Source: Hylemonella gracilis
GTDB lineage: Bacteria > Pseudomonadota > Gammaproteobacteria > Burkholderiales > Burkholderiaceae_C
Assembly (NCBI GenBank): GCA_945862005.1
Contig: CAMAWQ010000002.1
Location: 1-50,292 of the forward strand
Direction of reading: 5' to 3'
DNA length: 50,292 nucleotides
Each line of letters opens with the position of its first letter. Position 1 is the first letter of the stretch. Both the position numbers and the translations under genes were made by a program. Below are positions 1 through 8,026 of the stretch, one piece after another. Under the pieces are notes generated by a model. The model had not been told where the DNA came from. It saw only the letters and a program-made list of their open reading frames with translations, and did no database searches.

Positions 1-2
1 AG

Positions 3-980
3 GTTACCCGTCACGCCTTTAGGGTGGCCAGCGGGCTGGATTCTATGGTGCTGGGCGAGCCCCAAATTTTGGGCCAGATGAAAGATGCCGTGCGCGTGGC
101 CTCAGATGCGGGCGCACTGGGCACCACGCTCAATCAGTTGTTTCAGCGCTCATTTTCAGTGGCCAAAGAGGTGCGCTCCACCACCGAAATTGGCTCGCAC
201 TCCATCAGCATGGCCGCAGCAGCCGTGCGCTTAGCGGGTCAAATCTTTGACGACCTGAGCCAAACCAAAGTGCTGTTTGTGGGCGCTGGGGAAATGATTG
301 AACTCTGCGTCAACCACTTCAATGCTAAAAAACCAAGTTCCATCACGATTGCCAACCGTACCGTAGAAAAAGGCAGCAAACTGGCGCAAGCCTTAGGCGG
401 CAGCGTGATGCAGCTGTCTGAATTGCCTTTGCGGCTTCATGAGTTTGACATTGTGGTCAGCTGCACCGCCAGCACTTTACCGCTGATTGGTTTGGGCGCT
501 GTAGAGCGCGCCGTGAAGCTGCGCAAGAAAAAACCCATGTTCATGCTGGACTTGGCGGTTCCGCGAGACATAGAGCCCGAAGTCAAGTCTTTGCGTGATG
601 TGTTCCTCTACAGCGTGGATGACCTATCCAGCGTGGTTCAAGTGGGGCAAGCGCATAGGCAAGCCGCCGTGAGCCAAGCCGAGAGCATTATTGATGTGGG
701 GGTTAAAAACTTTCACCATTGGATGGAGCAGCGTGGCAATGTGCCTCTGATTCAGCAGCTGCACTCCAAGGCCGATGCTTGGCGCGAGGCTGAGCTGACC
801 AAAGCCAAAAAGCTCTTGGCCAAAGGCGAAGATTTAGAACAAGTGCTGGAAACCTTGTCCCGTGGCCTGGTTAAAAAAATGATGCACGGCACCATGAGCG
901 AGCTGCACGCCGCCACCTCACATGACTTGCAGCACATGCAAGCCACTATTGAAAAGCTGTTTTTACGCTCTCGCCACTGA
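3..980 (+). CDS. hemA: Glutamyl-tRNA reductase HemA, 5' end cut off by the window edge
   Basis: HemA reduces glutamyl-tRNA to glutamate-1-semialdehyde with NADPH, the first committed step of C5 tetrapyrrole synthesis, so it feeds both haem and bacteriochlorophyll. The reading frame is open from base 3, and the residues before the first possible GTG ([12 protein letters not shown]) match the conserved family core. The true start therefore lies upstream of the window and roughly the first 100 residues are missing. Visible family features are [10 protein letters not shown], the Rossmann segment [13 protein letters not shown], and ANRTVEKG. The C-terminal helical dimerisation region is complete and ends at TGA 978-980. 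The gene sits directly upstream of the LH2 operon on the same strand, as expected for a PGC that carries its own precursor supply. A 220-base regulatory gap separates it from pucB. Confidence 0.95.
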   Translation, partial: VTRHAFRVASGLDSMVLGEPQILGQMKDAVRVASDAGALGTTLNQLFQRSFSVAKEVRSTTEIGSHSISMAAAAVRLAGQIFDDLSQTKVLFVGAGEMIELCVNHFNAKKPSSITIANRTVEKGSKLAQALGGSVMQLSELPLRLHEFDIVVSCTASTLPLIGLGAVERAVKLRKKKPMFMLDLAVPRDIEPEVKSLRDVFLYSVDDLSSVVQVGQAHRQAAVSQAESIIDVGVKNFHHWMEQRGNVPLIQQLHSKADAWREAELTKAKKLLAKGEDLEQVLETLSRGLVKKMMHGTMSELHAATSHDLQHMQATIEKLFLRSRH

Positions 981-1040
981 GTACTTGGCCACGCAAGCAG
1001 CAGGCCACATAGCGTGAAATGTACAAATTGAAAGTCTTGA

Positions 1041-1069
1041 TTGACAACCTTACATTTTGAATGTTAACT
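1041..1069 (+). promoter_or_regulatory. Candidate sigma70-type promoter of pucBA
   Basis: A consensus -35 box TTGACA lies at 1041-1046. A weak -10-like hexamer (TTAACT, 3 of 6 matches) follows after 17 bases at 1064-1069, and it overlaps the first PpsR-type palindrome at 1062-1079. Repression by occlusion would follow from this layout. The -10 call is weak, and the transcription start is not determined by the sequence. Confidence 0.35.
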
Positions 1070-1079
1070 TAGGTTTACA
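1062..1079. promoter_or_regulatory. PpsR/CrtJ-type operator 1 upstream of pucB (TGT-N12-ACA)
   Basis: TGTTAACTTAGGTTTACA fits the PpsR/CrtJ consensus TGT-N12-ACA exactly. It lies about 120 bases before the pucB start and is separated by exactly 8 bases from a second perfect site. PpsR (encoded at 12035-13423) is the obvious ligand. Confidence 0.75.
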
Positions 1080-1087
1080 TACAGATG

Positions 1088-1105
1088 TGTACATCCAAAT
1101 TAACA
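1088..1105. promoter_or_regulatory. PpsR/CrtJ-type operator 2 upstream of pucB (TGT-N12-ACA)
   Basis: TGTACATCCAAATTAACA is the second exact TGT-N12-ACA match before pucB. The 8-base gap to operator 1 places the two centres 26 bases apart, close to two and a half helical turns. CrtJ of Rhodobacter capsulatus is known to bind such closely spaced pairs cooperatively, for example at bchC. Confidence 0.75.
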
Positions 1106-1200
1106 CTTAGATTCACAGCTGGGCAGAATTTGTGTCCATGGGGGACACGAATACCTCGTGCGGTTTGAGCACGTTTTGGAGTACTACAAGGAGAAATCCA

Positions 1201-1353
1201 ATGTCTGATTCCCAGAAGGTATGGCCTACAGGGTTAACCGAGGCCGAATCCGAGGAAATACATAGAAACCTCATTCAGGGCACGCAAATTTTCGGCATGA
1301 TCGCCGCGTTTGCCCACCTGTTGGCGTATATCTATTCCCCTTGGTTGAAGTAA
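1201..1353 (+). CDS. pucB: LH2 antenna beta polypeptide PucB
   Basis: This 50-residue antenna apoprotein binds bacteriochlorophyll a in the peripheral LH2 ring of the membrane. The polar N-terminus contains WPTGLTEAESEEIH, followed by one transmembrane helix (about residues 26-46). The helix carries the conserved chlorophyll-ligand His in AAFAHLLAY, and the protein ends in the usual aromatic motif YSPWLK. The VWPxGLT...PWL pattern is of the R. gelatinosus LH2 type rather than an LH1 beta. The start at 1201 is chosen because AAGGAG lies about 8 bases upstream. An ATG at 1138 in the same frame would add an unrelated tail and has no support. The gene is followed after 16 bases by pucA. Two PpsR-type operators lie upstream. 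Confidence 0.93.
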   Translation: MSDSQKVWPTGLTEAESEEIHRNLIQGTQIFGMIAAFAHLLAYIYSPWLK

Positions 1354-1369
1354 CAGAAGGAGCTACATC

Positions 1370-1558
1370 ATGATTTACGGAAAAATGTGGTGTGTGGTCA
1401 AACCCTCGGTGGGCATACCATTGTTCATCGCTGCCGTAGCAGTTGCATCGTTCAGCGTGCACCTCGCGATCGTGTCCAACACGACGTGGGTCAAAGCATT
1501 CTTGAACGGCAAAGCACCTGCTCCCGCAGTGACTGCAACGGCCCCGACGGGAAAATAA
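1370..1558 (+). CDS. pucA: LH2 antenna alpha polypeptide PucA
   Basis: This 62-residue alpha partner of PucB has the family start MxxGKxWxVVKPSVGIP. A single membrane helix (about residues 14-34) follows, with the chlorophyll-binding His in SFSVHLAIVSNT, then W at the membrane edge and an Ala/Pro-rich C-terminal tail typical of R. gelatinosus-type LH2 alpha chains. GAAGGAGC upstream is a strong ribosome-binding site and fixes the start. It is translated from the same transcript as pucB. A strong hairpin directly after the stop separates it from pucC, which would allow a much higher level of pucBA message than of pucC message. Confidence 0.93.
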   Translation: MIYGKMWCVVKPSVGIPLFIAAVAVASFSVHLAIVSNTTWVKAFLNGKAPAPAVTATAPTGK

Positions 1559-1573
1559 CCAACCTTCCCTCAA

Positions 1574-1604
1574 GCAGGCCGGGTCATTTTTTGACCTGGC
1601 CTGC
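1574..1604 (+). terminator. Strong hairpin between pucA and pucC (attenuator or mRNA stabiliser)
   Basis: Left arm 1574-1586 (GCAGGCCGGGTCA) pairs with right arm 1592-1604 (TGACCTGGCCTGC) over 13 base pairs with one G-U pair, around a 5-base T loop. It lies 15 bases after the pucA stop and is followed by a T-rich but mixed tract (ATTTAATTT). It can act as a partial terminator or as a 3' barrier to exonucleases, and either would keep pucC expression below that of the structural genes. Confidence 0.75.
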
Positions 1605-1628
1605 ATTTAATTTGTCTGCTTGCGCTAC

Positions 1629-3020
1629 ATGACCACCAAATACCCCAAACTCGTTCATGTGTGGAGTGGTATCGCCCCCAAGTTTTTACCTTTTGCAGAC
1701 GCCGCCTCAGAAGATCTCCCGCTATCGCGCCTGTTGCGTTTGTCGCTGTTTCAAGTCAGCGTGGGTATGGCTTTAGTACTGTTGGTAGGCACCCTCAATC
1801 GAGTGATGATTGTGGAATTGCATGTGCCTGCTTCAGTTGTGTCGATCATGGTTGCCATACCCTTGCTGTTTGCGCCTTTTCGCGCCCTGATTGGTTTTAA
1901 ATCTGACAACTACCGATCTGAATTGGGTTGGAGGCGAGTACCCTACATGTGGAAGGGCTCTATGGTTCAGTTTGGCGGCTTAGCCATCATGCCGTTTGCC
2001 TTGCTGGTGCTGGCGGGCGCCGGTCAATCGGCCTCAGTACCCGTCTGGGTGGGCCTGATAGGCGCTGCCGTAGCATTTTTGATGGTAGGCGCGGGTTTGC
2101 ACACCATTCAAACCGCTGGTTTGGCCTTGGCCAACGACTTGGCGGCTGAAGAATCCAGACCCAAAGTCGTGGGCCTGATGTACGTCATGCTCCTGATAGG
2201 CATGATCGTGAGCTCCCTGGCCTTTGGCGCGTATTTATCTGATTTTTCACCCGGCGCGCTCATTCAAGTCATCCAGGCCAGTGCAGTGATCACACTGGTG
2301 CTCAACGTTATTGCGTTTTGGAAGCAAGAGCCCCGCAGCCGCATGCGCCGCGGTAAACCAGCGATAGAACCCTCTTTTGCCGAAGCTTGGCGCACCCTCA
2401 CGGTCGACTCCAGAACCTCCAGAACCTTGGTGGCCATTGGCATGGGCACGTTTGCGTTCAATATGGAAGACATTTTGTTAGAGCCTTATGGGGGTGAAGT
2501 GCTGAATATGAGCGTCAGCGAAACCACCTGGCTCACAGCCACCCTGTGTGTGGGAGGACTGTTGGGCTTTGCGTGGGCGTCTAGGGTGTTGGGCCGCGGC
2601 GCAGACCCTTACCGCATGTCTTGGGCGGGCGTGTTGTTGGGTATTCCGGCTTTTATGGCCGTGATTGCATCCGGTTACCTCCACATGCCATGGTTGTTTT
2701 CTTTAGGGGTACTGCTCATTGGCTTGGGCGGCGGCCTGTTCGGCCACGGCACGCTCACGTCTTGCATGAACCTGGCCCCCAAAGAGCAAAGTGGTTTGGC
2801 GCTGGGCGCATGGGGAGCGGTGCAAGCCACTGCGGCCGGGCTGGCCATGGCCTTAGGGGGCGTGGCCCGAGATGTGGTCAACCTCATGACGGACGGGGAC
2901 ATGGGCTATGTGAGTGTGTACGGGTTTGAAATCCTCATGCTAATTTTGACGGCCTACGTGCTGTATCCCTTAGTTGGGCAGTCCAAAATGGGCCTGCCAG
3001 CAGCCCAAAATGTCAACTGA
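1629..3020 (+). CDS. pucC: PucC family MFS protein, LH2 assembly factor
   Basis: Protein of about 463 residues with 12 predicted membrane helices, of the PucC/LhaA/Bch2 branch of the major facilitator superfamily. Members are needed for LH complex assembly and probably deliver bacteriochlorophyll. Family hallmarks are visible: FADAASEDLPLSRLLRLSLFQ near the N-terminus, GTLNRVMIVEL, PLLFAPFRALIGF, and the late motif LAPKEQSGLALGAWGAVQATA. The ATG at 1629 is preferred over the in-frame TTG at 1620. It lies behind pucBA and its hairpin, which identifies it as the LH2-specific member. Two paralogues occur in this window, lhaA (23372-24829) and the bchG-bchP neighbour (9689-11056). A tiny membrane peptide follows after 23 bases. 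Confidence 0.93.
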   Translation: MTTKYPKLVHVWSGIAPKFLPFADAASEDLPLSRLLRLSLFQVSVGMALVLLVGTLNRVMIVELHVPASVVSIMVAIPLLFAPFRALIGFKSDNYRSELGWRRVPYMWKGSMVQFGGLAIMPFALLVLAGAGQSASVPVWVGLIGAAVAFLMVGAGLHTIQTAGLALANDLAAEESRPKVVGLMYVMLLIGMIVSSLAFGAYLSDFSPGALIQVIQASAVITLVLNVIAFWKQEPRSRMRRGKPAIEPSFAEAWRTLTVDSRTSRTLVAIGMGTFAFNMEDILLEPYGGEVLNMSVSETTWLTATLCVGGLLGFAWASRVLGRGADPYRMSWAGVLLGIPAFMAVIASGYLHMPWLFSLGVLLIGLGGGLFGHGTLTSCMNLAPKEQSGLALGAWGAVQATAAGLAMALGGVARDVVNLMTDGDMGYVSVYGFEILMLILTAYVLYPLVGQSKMGLPAAQNVN

Positions 3021-3043
3021 ACGAATTTTTATAGGAGATAGGT

Positions 3044-3136
3044 ATGCAAATTCACCATATTCTGCTGGCCCTATGGTTGCTGGTCGTCGTGTTGTTCTTG
3101 ATGAACTTTTTCAAAATCAAGAAGCCCAAGCGCTGA
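3044..3136 (+). CDS. 30-residue single-helix membrane peptide behind pucC (candidate antenna accessory)
   Basis: This small reading frame begins at ATG 3044 with a clear ribosome-binding site (AGGAG at 3033-3037, 6 bases before the start) and ends at TGA 3134-3136. The product starts MQIHHILLALWLL, has one continuous hydrophobic stretch (about residues 5-23), and closes with the basic tail FFKIKKPKR. By the positive-inside rule, the N-terminus should be out and the C-terminus in the cytoplasm. It lies 23 bases after pucC and is followed by a possible terminator, so it would be the last gene of the puc operon. Small single-helix subunits are known in antenna complexes (LH2-gamma of Rhodopseudomonas palustris, PufX and others), but I cannot show homology to any of them. 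Function unknown. Confidence 0.65.
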   Translation: MQIHHILLALWLLVVVLFLMNFFKIKKPKR

Positions 3137-3178
3137 CAGTTAGGTCCTTTCTGGGGCTGTTGCTGGCCTGATCACCAA

Positions 3179-3219
3179 AACCCTAGTCGGGCATACCCTG
3201 ATGGCGTGAGGGTTATTTT
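3179..3219 (+). terminator. Possible rho-independent terminator of the puc operon
   Basis: The outer arms AACCCT (3179-3184) and AGGGTT (3209-3214) can pair. An inner GGG-CATA-CCC stem forms in the loop, and ATTTTTG follows. It is an imperfect compound hairpin with a short U run, 43 bases after the small peptide gene. Confidence 0.5.
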
Positions 3220-3307
3220 TGTTTAAGCTCGCATCCTAACCAACTCAAGGCGGATCGAGAATACTGGTGCTTAGTCTCAAGCGTCAGGCATGTCACCGTA
3301 ACGGACC

Positions 3308-4159
3308 ATGGATCAGCGCCCCGCTCACAGAAGCTCAGCCTCTTCACCCGCACCTGCCTCACAGGACAGTTGTAAGGATTCGCTTCGACACGTGATTGAG
3401 TCGCAAATCATCCCGCGCCTTTTAGAAGCCACTGCCTTGGTGCAAGCTTCTAACGATGCTCAAACGTTTTTCGCCTGTTATGAGGGCGCACCCCAAGATG
3501 TTGAGGCGTTTGCCCACAGCTGCATGGCCAATGACGCAGCAACTTCCAGCCAGTTTATGGACGATTTGGTGGGGCAAGAATTCAGCATTGAAAGCCTGTT
3601 TTTAAACCTCATTACCCCCGCCGCACGCTGGTTAGGCGAGCAGTGGGAGGCAGACAAGATCGATTTCACGCAGGTGACCTTGGCGTTGCAGCGCATGCAC
3701 CACATCACTCACCGCTTGGGCTATGAGTTTCAAGCCCAGACCCATCAAGCCGACGACCCCAAAAGCATCATGCTGGCATCGGCTCCGGGCTCACAGCATT
3801 TGCTGGGCTTGGTGATGGTGAGCGAGTTTTTTCGCAAAGGCGATTGGCAAGTCACACTTGAAATCACCAACACCGAGCGCGAACTCCTGCACGCCGTCGC
3901 CAATGAGTGGTTTGACCTGATTGGTTTATCTTCAGGTCTTCAAGAGCAAGTCCATGGCTTACCGAGCCTGATTGCGCGCCTGAAAAAATTGTCTCGTAAC
4001 CCCAATATTGGAGTACTTTTAGGTGGGCCTGCTTTTATTGGACACACCCATCAGGCACACGATTTAGGGGCAGACGGCATTGCTACCGATGCCTCGCAAG
4101 CACTAGACATTGCGGCGAATGTCTTGCAATTAAAAAAACTGGCTAAGCATCCGGACTAA
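3308..4159 (+). CDS. AerR/PpaA-like B12-binding regulator, paralogue 1
   Basis: This 283-residue protein is built like the PpaA/AerR family, which relieves PpsR/CrtJ repression in a light-dependent way through cobalamin. A helical cap region (about residues 90-135) contains LGEQWEADKIDFTQVT, and a C-terminal B12-binding Rossmann-like domain (about 150-275) follows. The cobalamin-ligand motif is SAPGSQHLLG with His164, equivalent to the Gx(Q)HxxG of AerR. A further conserved segment is VLLGGPAF. The N-terminus (about 1-25) is low-complexity and polar. It lies between puc and bchI, not next to ppsR, and a second family member adjoins ppsR (13558-14400). Which of the two is the real PpsR partner cannot be read from the sequence. 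Confidence 0.85.
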   Translation: MDQRPAHRSSASSPAPASQDSCKDSLRHVIESQIIPRLLEATALVQASNDAQTFFACYEGAPQDVEAFAHSCMANDAATSSQFMDDLVGQEFSIESLFLNLITPAARWLGEQWEADKIDFTQVTLALQRMHHITHRLGYEFQAQTHQADDPKSIMLASAPGSQHLLGLVMVSEFFRKGDWQVTLEITNTERELLHAVANEWFDLIGLSSGLQEQVHGLPSLIARLKKLSRNPNIGVLLGGPAFIGHTHQAHDLGADGIATDASQALDIAANVLQLKKLAKHPD

Positions 4160-4180
4160 CCCTTGCGGATCAGTCAAAAG

Positions 4181-4198
4181 TGTCAATTTAGCTTGACA
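4181..4198. promoter_or_regulatory. PpsR/CrtJ-type operator upstream of bchI
   Basis: TGTCAATTTAGCTTGACA is an exact TGT-N12-ACA site with extended symmetry (TGTCAA/TTGACA). Its right half is itself a consensus -35 hexamer TTGACA (4193-4198), so a bound repressor would cover the promoter. The gap to bchI is 58 bases. It is nearly identical to the site before bchF. Confidence 0.78.
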
Positions 4199-4256
4199 TA
4201 AGTCCTCGGTTTGCCGAACATCTGCCGGGTACAAAACCCCAGATGCGAAGATTTTT

Positions 4257-5288
4257 ATGGCTAAGACATTTCCCTTTTCCGCCATTGTGGGTCAAGAAGA
4301 CATGATCTTGGCCATCCAAATGGTCGCCGTTGACCCCAGCATTGGCGGCGTCTTGGTGTTGGGCGATCGCGGCACTGGCAAATCCACAGCAGTTCGCGCC
4401 CTGGCAGATTTGCTGCCCCCTATTAAGGTGGTTGAGGGTTGCCCCTATGGGTGCGACCCAGAAGCCGCTAACCCCTGCCCAAGTTGCCAGCAACGCTTGG
4501 AGGGTAAAAGCGCCACCAAACTGAAATCTGTTAGCCGCGCTGTGCCCGTGGTGGACCTGCCCCTAGGCGCCACCGAAGACCGCGTCGTGGGCGCCTTGGA
4601 CCTGGAACAAGCGCTGAGCCGCGGCGTTAAAGAATTTGCACCGGGCCTATTGGCCAAAGCACACCGTGGCTTTTTGTACATCGACGAAGTGAACCTGCTG
4701 GAGGACCACATTGTGGATTTGCTGATCGACGTGGCCGCCTCCGGAGAAAATCTGGTTGAGCGCGAGGGCCTGAGCGTGCGCCACCCCGCCAAATTTGTGC
4801 TGGTGGGCAGCGGTAACCCCGAAGAAGGCGAGCTGCGCCCTCAGCTCTTGGATCGGTTTGGCTTGTCGGTAGAAGTGCGCACACCTAAAGACCTGGATTT
4901 GCGCATGCAGGTGGTGCGCCGCCGCGACGCGTTTGAGCGCGACCCCGAAGGCTTTAGATCGCAGTGGGAGGAAGCCAACGTCCAATTGCGCCAGCGCATG
5001 CTCAAAGCCCGCAAAGCTGCAGGTCAGCTGCAAGTGTCTGACGATTTGTTGCGAACCACCGCCCAACTCTGCAGCCAACTGGGCACCGATGGCCTCAGGG
5101 CCGAACTGACCTTGCTGCGGGCTATGCGCGCCTTTGCCGCGCTAAAAGGCCACAAACAAGTCGGCACCAGCCATTTGCGCAGCGTGGCGCCTTTGGTACT
5201 GCGCCACCGTTTGCGACGCGACCCCCTTGACGACACCGATTCCGGCGAGCGCGTACAAAGGTGCCTAGACGAGGTGGTACCCGCTTGA
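4257..5288 (+). CDS. bchI: Magnesium chelatase ATPase subunit BchI
   Basis: AAA+ ATPase of 343 residues that, with BchD, drives insertion of Mg2+ into protoporphyrin IX by BchH, the first step unique to (bacterio)chlorophyll synthesis. The Walker A motif GDRGTGKST occupies residues 36-44, Walker B is in GFLYIDEVNLL, and the sensor segment is SGNPEEGELRPQLLDRFG. The Cys-rich CPYGCDPEAANPCPSC insert is typical of the family. The start at ATG 4257 gives the usual MAKTFPFSAIVGQ beginning. bchD follows after 18 bases and bchO after that, a standard bchIDO operon. A perfect PpsR-type operator lies immediately upstream, so repression in oxygen is expected. Confidence 0.97.
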   Translation: MAKTFPFSAIVGQEDMILAIQMVAVDPSIGGVLVLGDRGTGKSTAVRALADLLPPIKVVEGCPYGCDPEAANPCPSCQQRLEGKSATKLKSVSRAVPVVDLPLGATEDRVVGALDLEQALSRGVKEFAPGLLAKAHRGFLYIDEVNLLEDHIVDLLIDVAASGENLVEREGLSVRHPAKFVLVGSGNPEEGELRPQLLDRFGLSVEVRTPKDLDLRMQVVRRRDAFERDPEGFRSQWEEANVQLRQRMLKARKAAGQLQVSDDLLRTTAQLCSQLGTDGLRAELTLLRAMRAFAALKGHKQVGTSHLRSVAPLVLRHRLRRDPLDDTDSGERVQRCLDEVVPA

Positions 5289-5306
5289 TAGGGTGCTGCG
5301 CCGAGC

Positions 5307-7109
5307 ATGCCTGAGCCACAAGCCTCCACGGATTCAGCCCGCGCATGGGGCGATGCCCAGTTGGCCTTGTTAGCCCTGCAGGTTGACCCCATAGGTTTGT
5401 CGGGGGCTTGGGTCCGCGCTGGGCACGGGCCCGTGCGCGACCTTTGGTTGGGGCAGCTGCAGCAGCTCACCTCGTGCACCAAGGTACCGGCCAACACCGA
5501 CACCGAGCGCCTGTTAGGCGGCATTGACCTGGCCGCCACTTTGCAAACAGGACGTTTGGTACAGCAAATGGGCTTACTCACCCAAGCTCAGGGGGGCTTG
5601 GCCCTGCTGCCCATGGCCGAGCGCGCACCCAGCAGCTTGGTGGCCCAAATGGTGCAGCAACTCGAACACGCCACCTTTGGCGTGGTGGCGCTGGACGAAA
5701 GCGATGAAGACGAAGCCCCCGTACCAGAAAGTCTGCGCGACCGCTTGGCGTTTTGGCTGGACCTGCGGCGCACCGCCTACGCCGAAGCCCAAGAGGCCCT
5801 CGAAGCCCTTAGCCCCAGCGAGGTGGAGCGCGCACGGCAACGCCTGACCCACCTGAGCGCCTCCGACGAACAAATTCATGGCTTGTGCACCACCGCTTGG
5901 GCTTTAGGAATCTTCAGTCTGCGCGCGCCCTTGCTGGCATTGCGTTTGGCCAGCGTGCATGCGGCCCTGATGGACAAAGATGCGGTGGAAGACGAAGACC
6001 TGCAAGTAGCCGCTCGCATGGTGCTTGGCCCCAGAGCCACCCAATGGCCCGCCCCCAGCCCCCCAACTGAAAGCGAGCCAGTCAACAAGCCCGACACCGC
6101 ACCAGATAACGCACCGCCACCCGAGCCTCCAATAGAGTCAGTAGCCCAGAGCGAAGCTCCGCCCCCCAGCGAGCCACCTGCCGAACCACCACCCGCGACA
6201 CCACCAGACATTGAAGAGCTCATGCTGGCTGCGGCCATGGCCAATCTGCCGCCCAGAATGCTCGATCAGCTCATGCTGGGCTCGCAAACCACCGCACGCA
6301 CGCCCAACAGCGCTCAGGGCACCAGCGGACAAGCCCGCTCCGCCAAATTGCGGGGCCGCCCCCTGCCCCCGCGCCGCGGCTCGCCCCATGCAGGCGCACG
6401 CATGCACCTGCTGGCCACTCTGCGAGCAGCAGCGCCCAAACAAAAGCTCAGGTCGATGGGGCAAGCCCCACAAGAACAGGGGCGCTTGCCATTGGTGCAG
6501 ATACGGGCTGAAGACTTTCACATTCACCGCTTTGAGCAACGCAGCAGTTCTTGCATTATTTTTGCGCTGGATGCCTCAGGCTCAGCGGCCTATCAGCGCT
6601 TAGCCGAGGCCAAAGGGGCGGTAGAGCTGCTGCTGCAACAGTCCTATGCCCGCCGTGACAGCGTGTGCGTGATTGCGTTTAGGGGTTCAAGCGCGCTCAT
6701 TCTGCTGCCGCCCACCCGCTCTTTGGTGCGTGCCAAACGCGCCTTGGCGGGTTTAGCCGGTGGCGGTGGCACACCCGTGGCGCTGGGCTTGCAGTCGGCT
6801 CTGCAAACCGCGCAAAACCTCAAGCGCCAAGGGTCTACACCCCTGTTAGTGGTGTTGAGCGATGGGCGCGCCAACGTCACCCTGTACGGCGTGGGTGGAC
6901 GCACGCAAGCTCAAGCCGACGCCTTGCAAGGCGCTAGGCAATGGCGCGCACAAGGCTGGAGCGCTTTGTGGATTGATACCGCTCCACAACCCGAGGCCAA
7001 AGCGCAACAACTCGCTGCCACCATGGGGGCCGCCTACTTTCCCATGCCCCATGTGCAAGCCCAGCGTATGGCCAACGTGGTGGGCGATTTGATGCAGCTC
7101 AAAGCCTGA
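5307..7109 (+). CDS. bchD: Magnesium chelatase subunit BchD
   Basis: This 600-residue BchD is the platform subunit that couples the BchI ring to BchH. The N-terminal half is a degenerate AAA+ domain without a functional Walker A. A Pro/Glu-rich linker (about residues 245-300) follows. The C-terminal von Willebrand A domain (about 400-595) contains the MIDAS start FALDASGSA and the later VVLSDGRANVT. The linker is highly charged and Pro-rich, as in other BchD proteins. GC content is visibly high. The start at ATG 5307 has only a weak ribosome-binding site, which is consistent with coupling to bchI translation 18 bases upstream. Confidence 0.95.
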   Translation: MPEPQASTDSARAWGDAQLALLALQVDPIGLSGAWVRAGHGPVRDLWLGQLQQLTSCTKVPANTDTERLLGGIDLAATLQTGRLVQQMGLLTQAQGGLALLPMAERAPSSLVAQMVQQLEHATFGVVALDESDEDEAPVPESLRDRLAFWLDLRRTAYAEAQEALEALSPSEVERARQRLTHLSASDEQIHGLCTTAWALGIFSLRAPLLALRLASVHAALMDKDAVEDEDLQVAARMVLGPRATQWPAPSPPTESEPVNKPDTAPDNAPPPEPPIESVAQSEAPPPSEPPAEPPPATPPDIEELMLAAAMANLPPRMLDQLMLGSQTTARTPNSAQGTSGQARSAKLRGRPLPPRRGSPHAGARMHLLATLRAAAPKQKLRSMGQAPQEQGRLPLVQIRAEDFHIHRFEQRSSSCIIFALDASGSAAYQRLAEAKGAVELLLQQSYARRDSVCVIAFRGSSALILLPPTRSLVRAKRALAGLAGGGGTPVALGLQSALQTAQNLKRQGSTPLLVVLSDGRANVTLYGVGGRTQAQADALQGARQWRAQGWSALWIDTAPQPEAKAQQLAATMGAAYFPMPHVQAQRMANVVGDLMQLKA

Positions 7110-7126
7110 GGCCCCAGGCCCTGCCC

Positions 7127-8026
7127 ATGTGGTATTCCCTTTACCCGCCCATGAACTGGGACGCCTACAAAGCGCAGTGGCCTAACGCAGTCCACAGCCA
7201 GTTTGTGAGCACCCCGGGGCTGCGCTGGCATGTTCAGGTGATGGGGCAAGGCCCCGTCATGCTCATGCTGCATGGCACCGGGGCGTCCACCCACACGTGG
7301 CGGCGCATGCTGCCTGTGTTGGCGTCCCGTTACACGTTGGTGTGCCCCGATTTGCCGGGTCACGCCTTCACCACACCACATGCCAGCTTGAACTTGTCCT
7401 TGCCCAATGTGTCGGGCTTTTTAGACCAACTGCTGGGCACCCTAAAACTCAAGCCCAGCGTGGTGGTGGGGCATTCGGCCGGTGCGGCGCTGGGCGCGCA
7501 TTGGGTGTTGCAGCACAGCAGCGCTATAGCCAACACTGCTTTAGTAGCACTCAACCCTGCTTGGTTGGCCCTGCCCGGTCTGGCGTATTGGTTGTTCCCT
7601 CCTGCGGCCAAGCTCATGGCACTTAACCCCGCTACAGGGTTTTTAGCGGCCAAGTTTTTGGCCACCCCCGAACAAACAGAGCGCTTGATAGCCTCCACCG
7701 GCTCGCGCCTGAGCACCCAAGACCTGAACTACTACGCTGCTTTGCTGGCGTCTTCCACACACATCAACGGCGTGCTGAGCATGATGTCCAGCTGGAATGT
7801 TCAGTCACTAGAGGGCCGCTTGCAGCAGCTCAAGGGCCCAGTGCTGATGTGCATTGGCAGCAACGACCAAACGGTCAGCCCCATACAGGCGCAGAAGGCC
7901 GCCAAGCTAATGCCCCATGCCCAGACACGATTTTTTGAAGGCTTAGGGCATTTAGCCCATGAGGAAGACCCGCAGCAGACCTGCGAGGTCATGCTGAAAT
8001 GGCTGGCTCTAAATCAGGCGAACTAA
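7127..8026 (+). CDS. bchO: BchO, alpha/beta hydrolase of the Mg-chelatase operon
   Basis: BchO is an alpha/beta-hydrolase-fold protein found beside bchID in many purple bacteria. It is thought to support Mg chelation, but its reaction is not established. The sequence shows the oxyanion segment LMLHGTGASTHTWR, the nucleophile elbow VVGHSAGAALG, and a late Asp/His region (GSNDQTVS, GLGHLAHEEDP). A second in-frame ATG at 7151 (MNWDAYKAQWPN) fits the usual N-terminus better and may be the real start. The stop overlaps the tspO stop on the other strand by three bases, so the bchIDO and tspO transcripts converge here without any spacer. Confidence 0.92.
   Translation: MWYSLYPPMNWDAYKAQWPNAVHSQFVSTPGLRWHVQVMGQGPVMLMLHGTGASTHTWRRMLPVLASRYTLVCPDLPGHAFTTPHASLNLSLPNVSGFLDQLLGTLKLKPSVVVGHSAGAALGAHWVLQHSSAIANTALVALNPAWLALPGLAYWLFPPAAKLMALNPATGFLAAKFLATPEQTERLIASTGSRLSTQDLNYYAALLASSTHINGVLSMMSSWNVQSLEGRLQQLKGPVLMCIGSNDQTVSPIQAQKAAKLMPHAQTRFFEGLGHLAHEEDPQQTCEVMLKWLALNQAN

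Noticed and set aside
1132-1200. Extended pucB start at 1132-1138
   Set aside because: The extra residues are not antenna-like and overlap the promoter region; AAGGAG before 1201 fixes the start.
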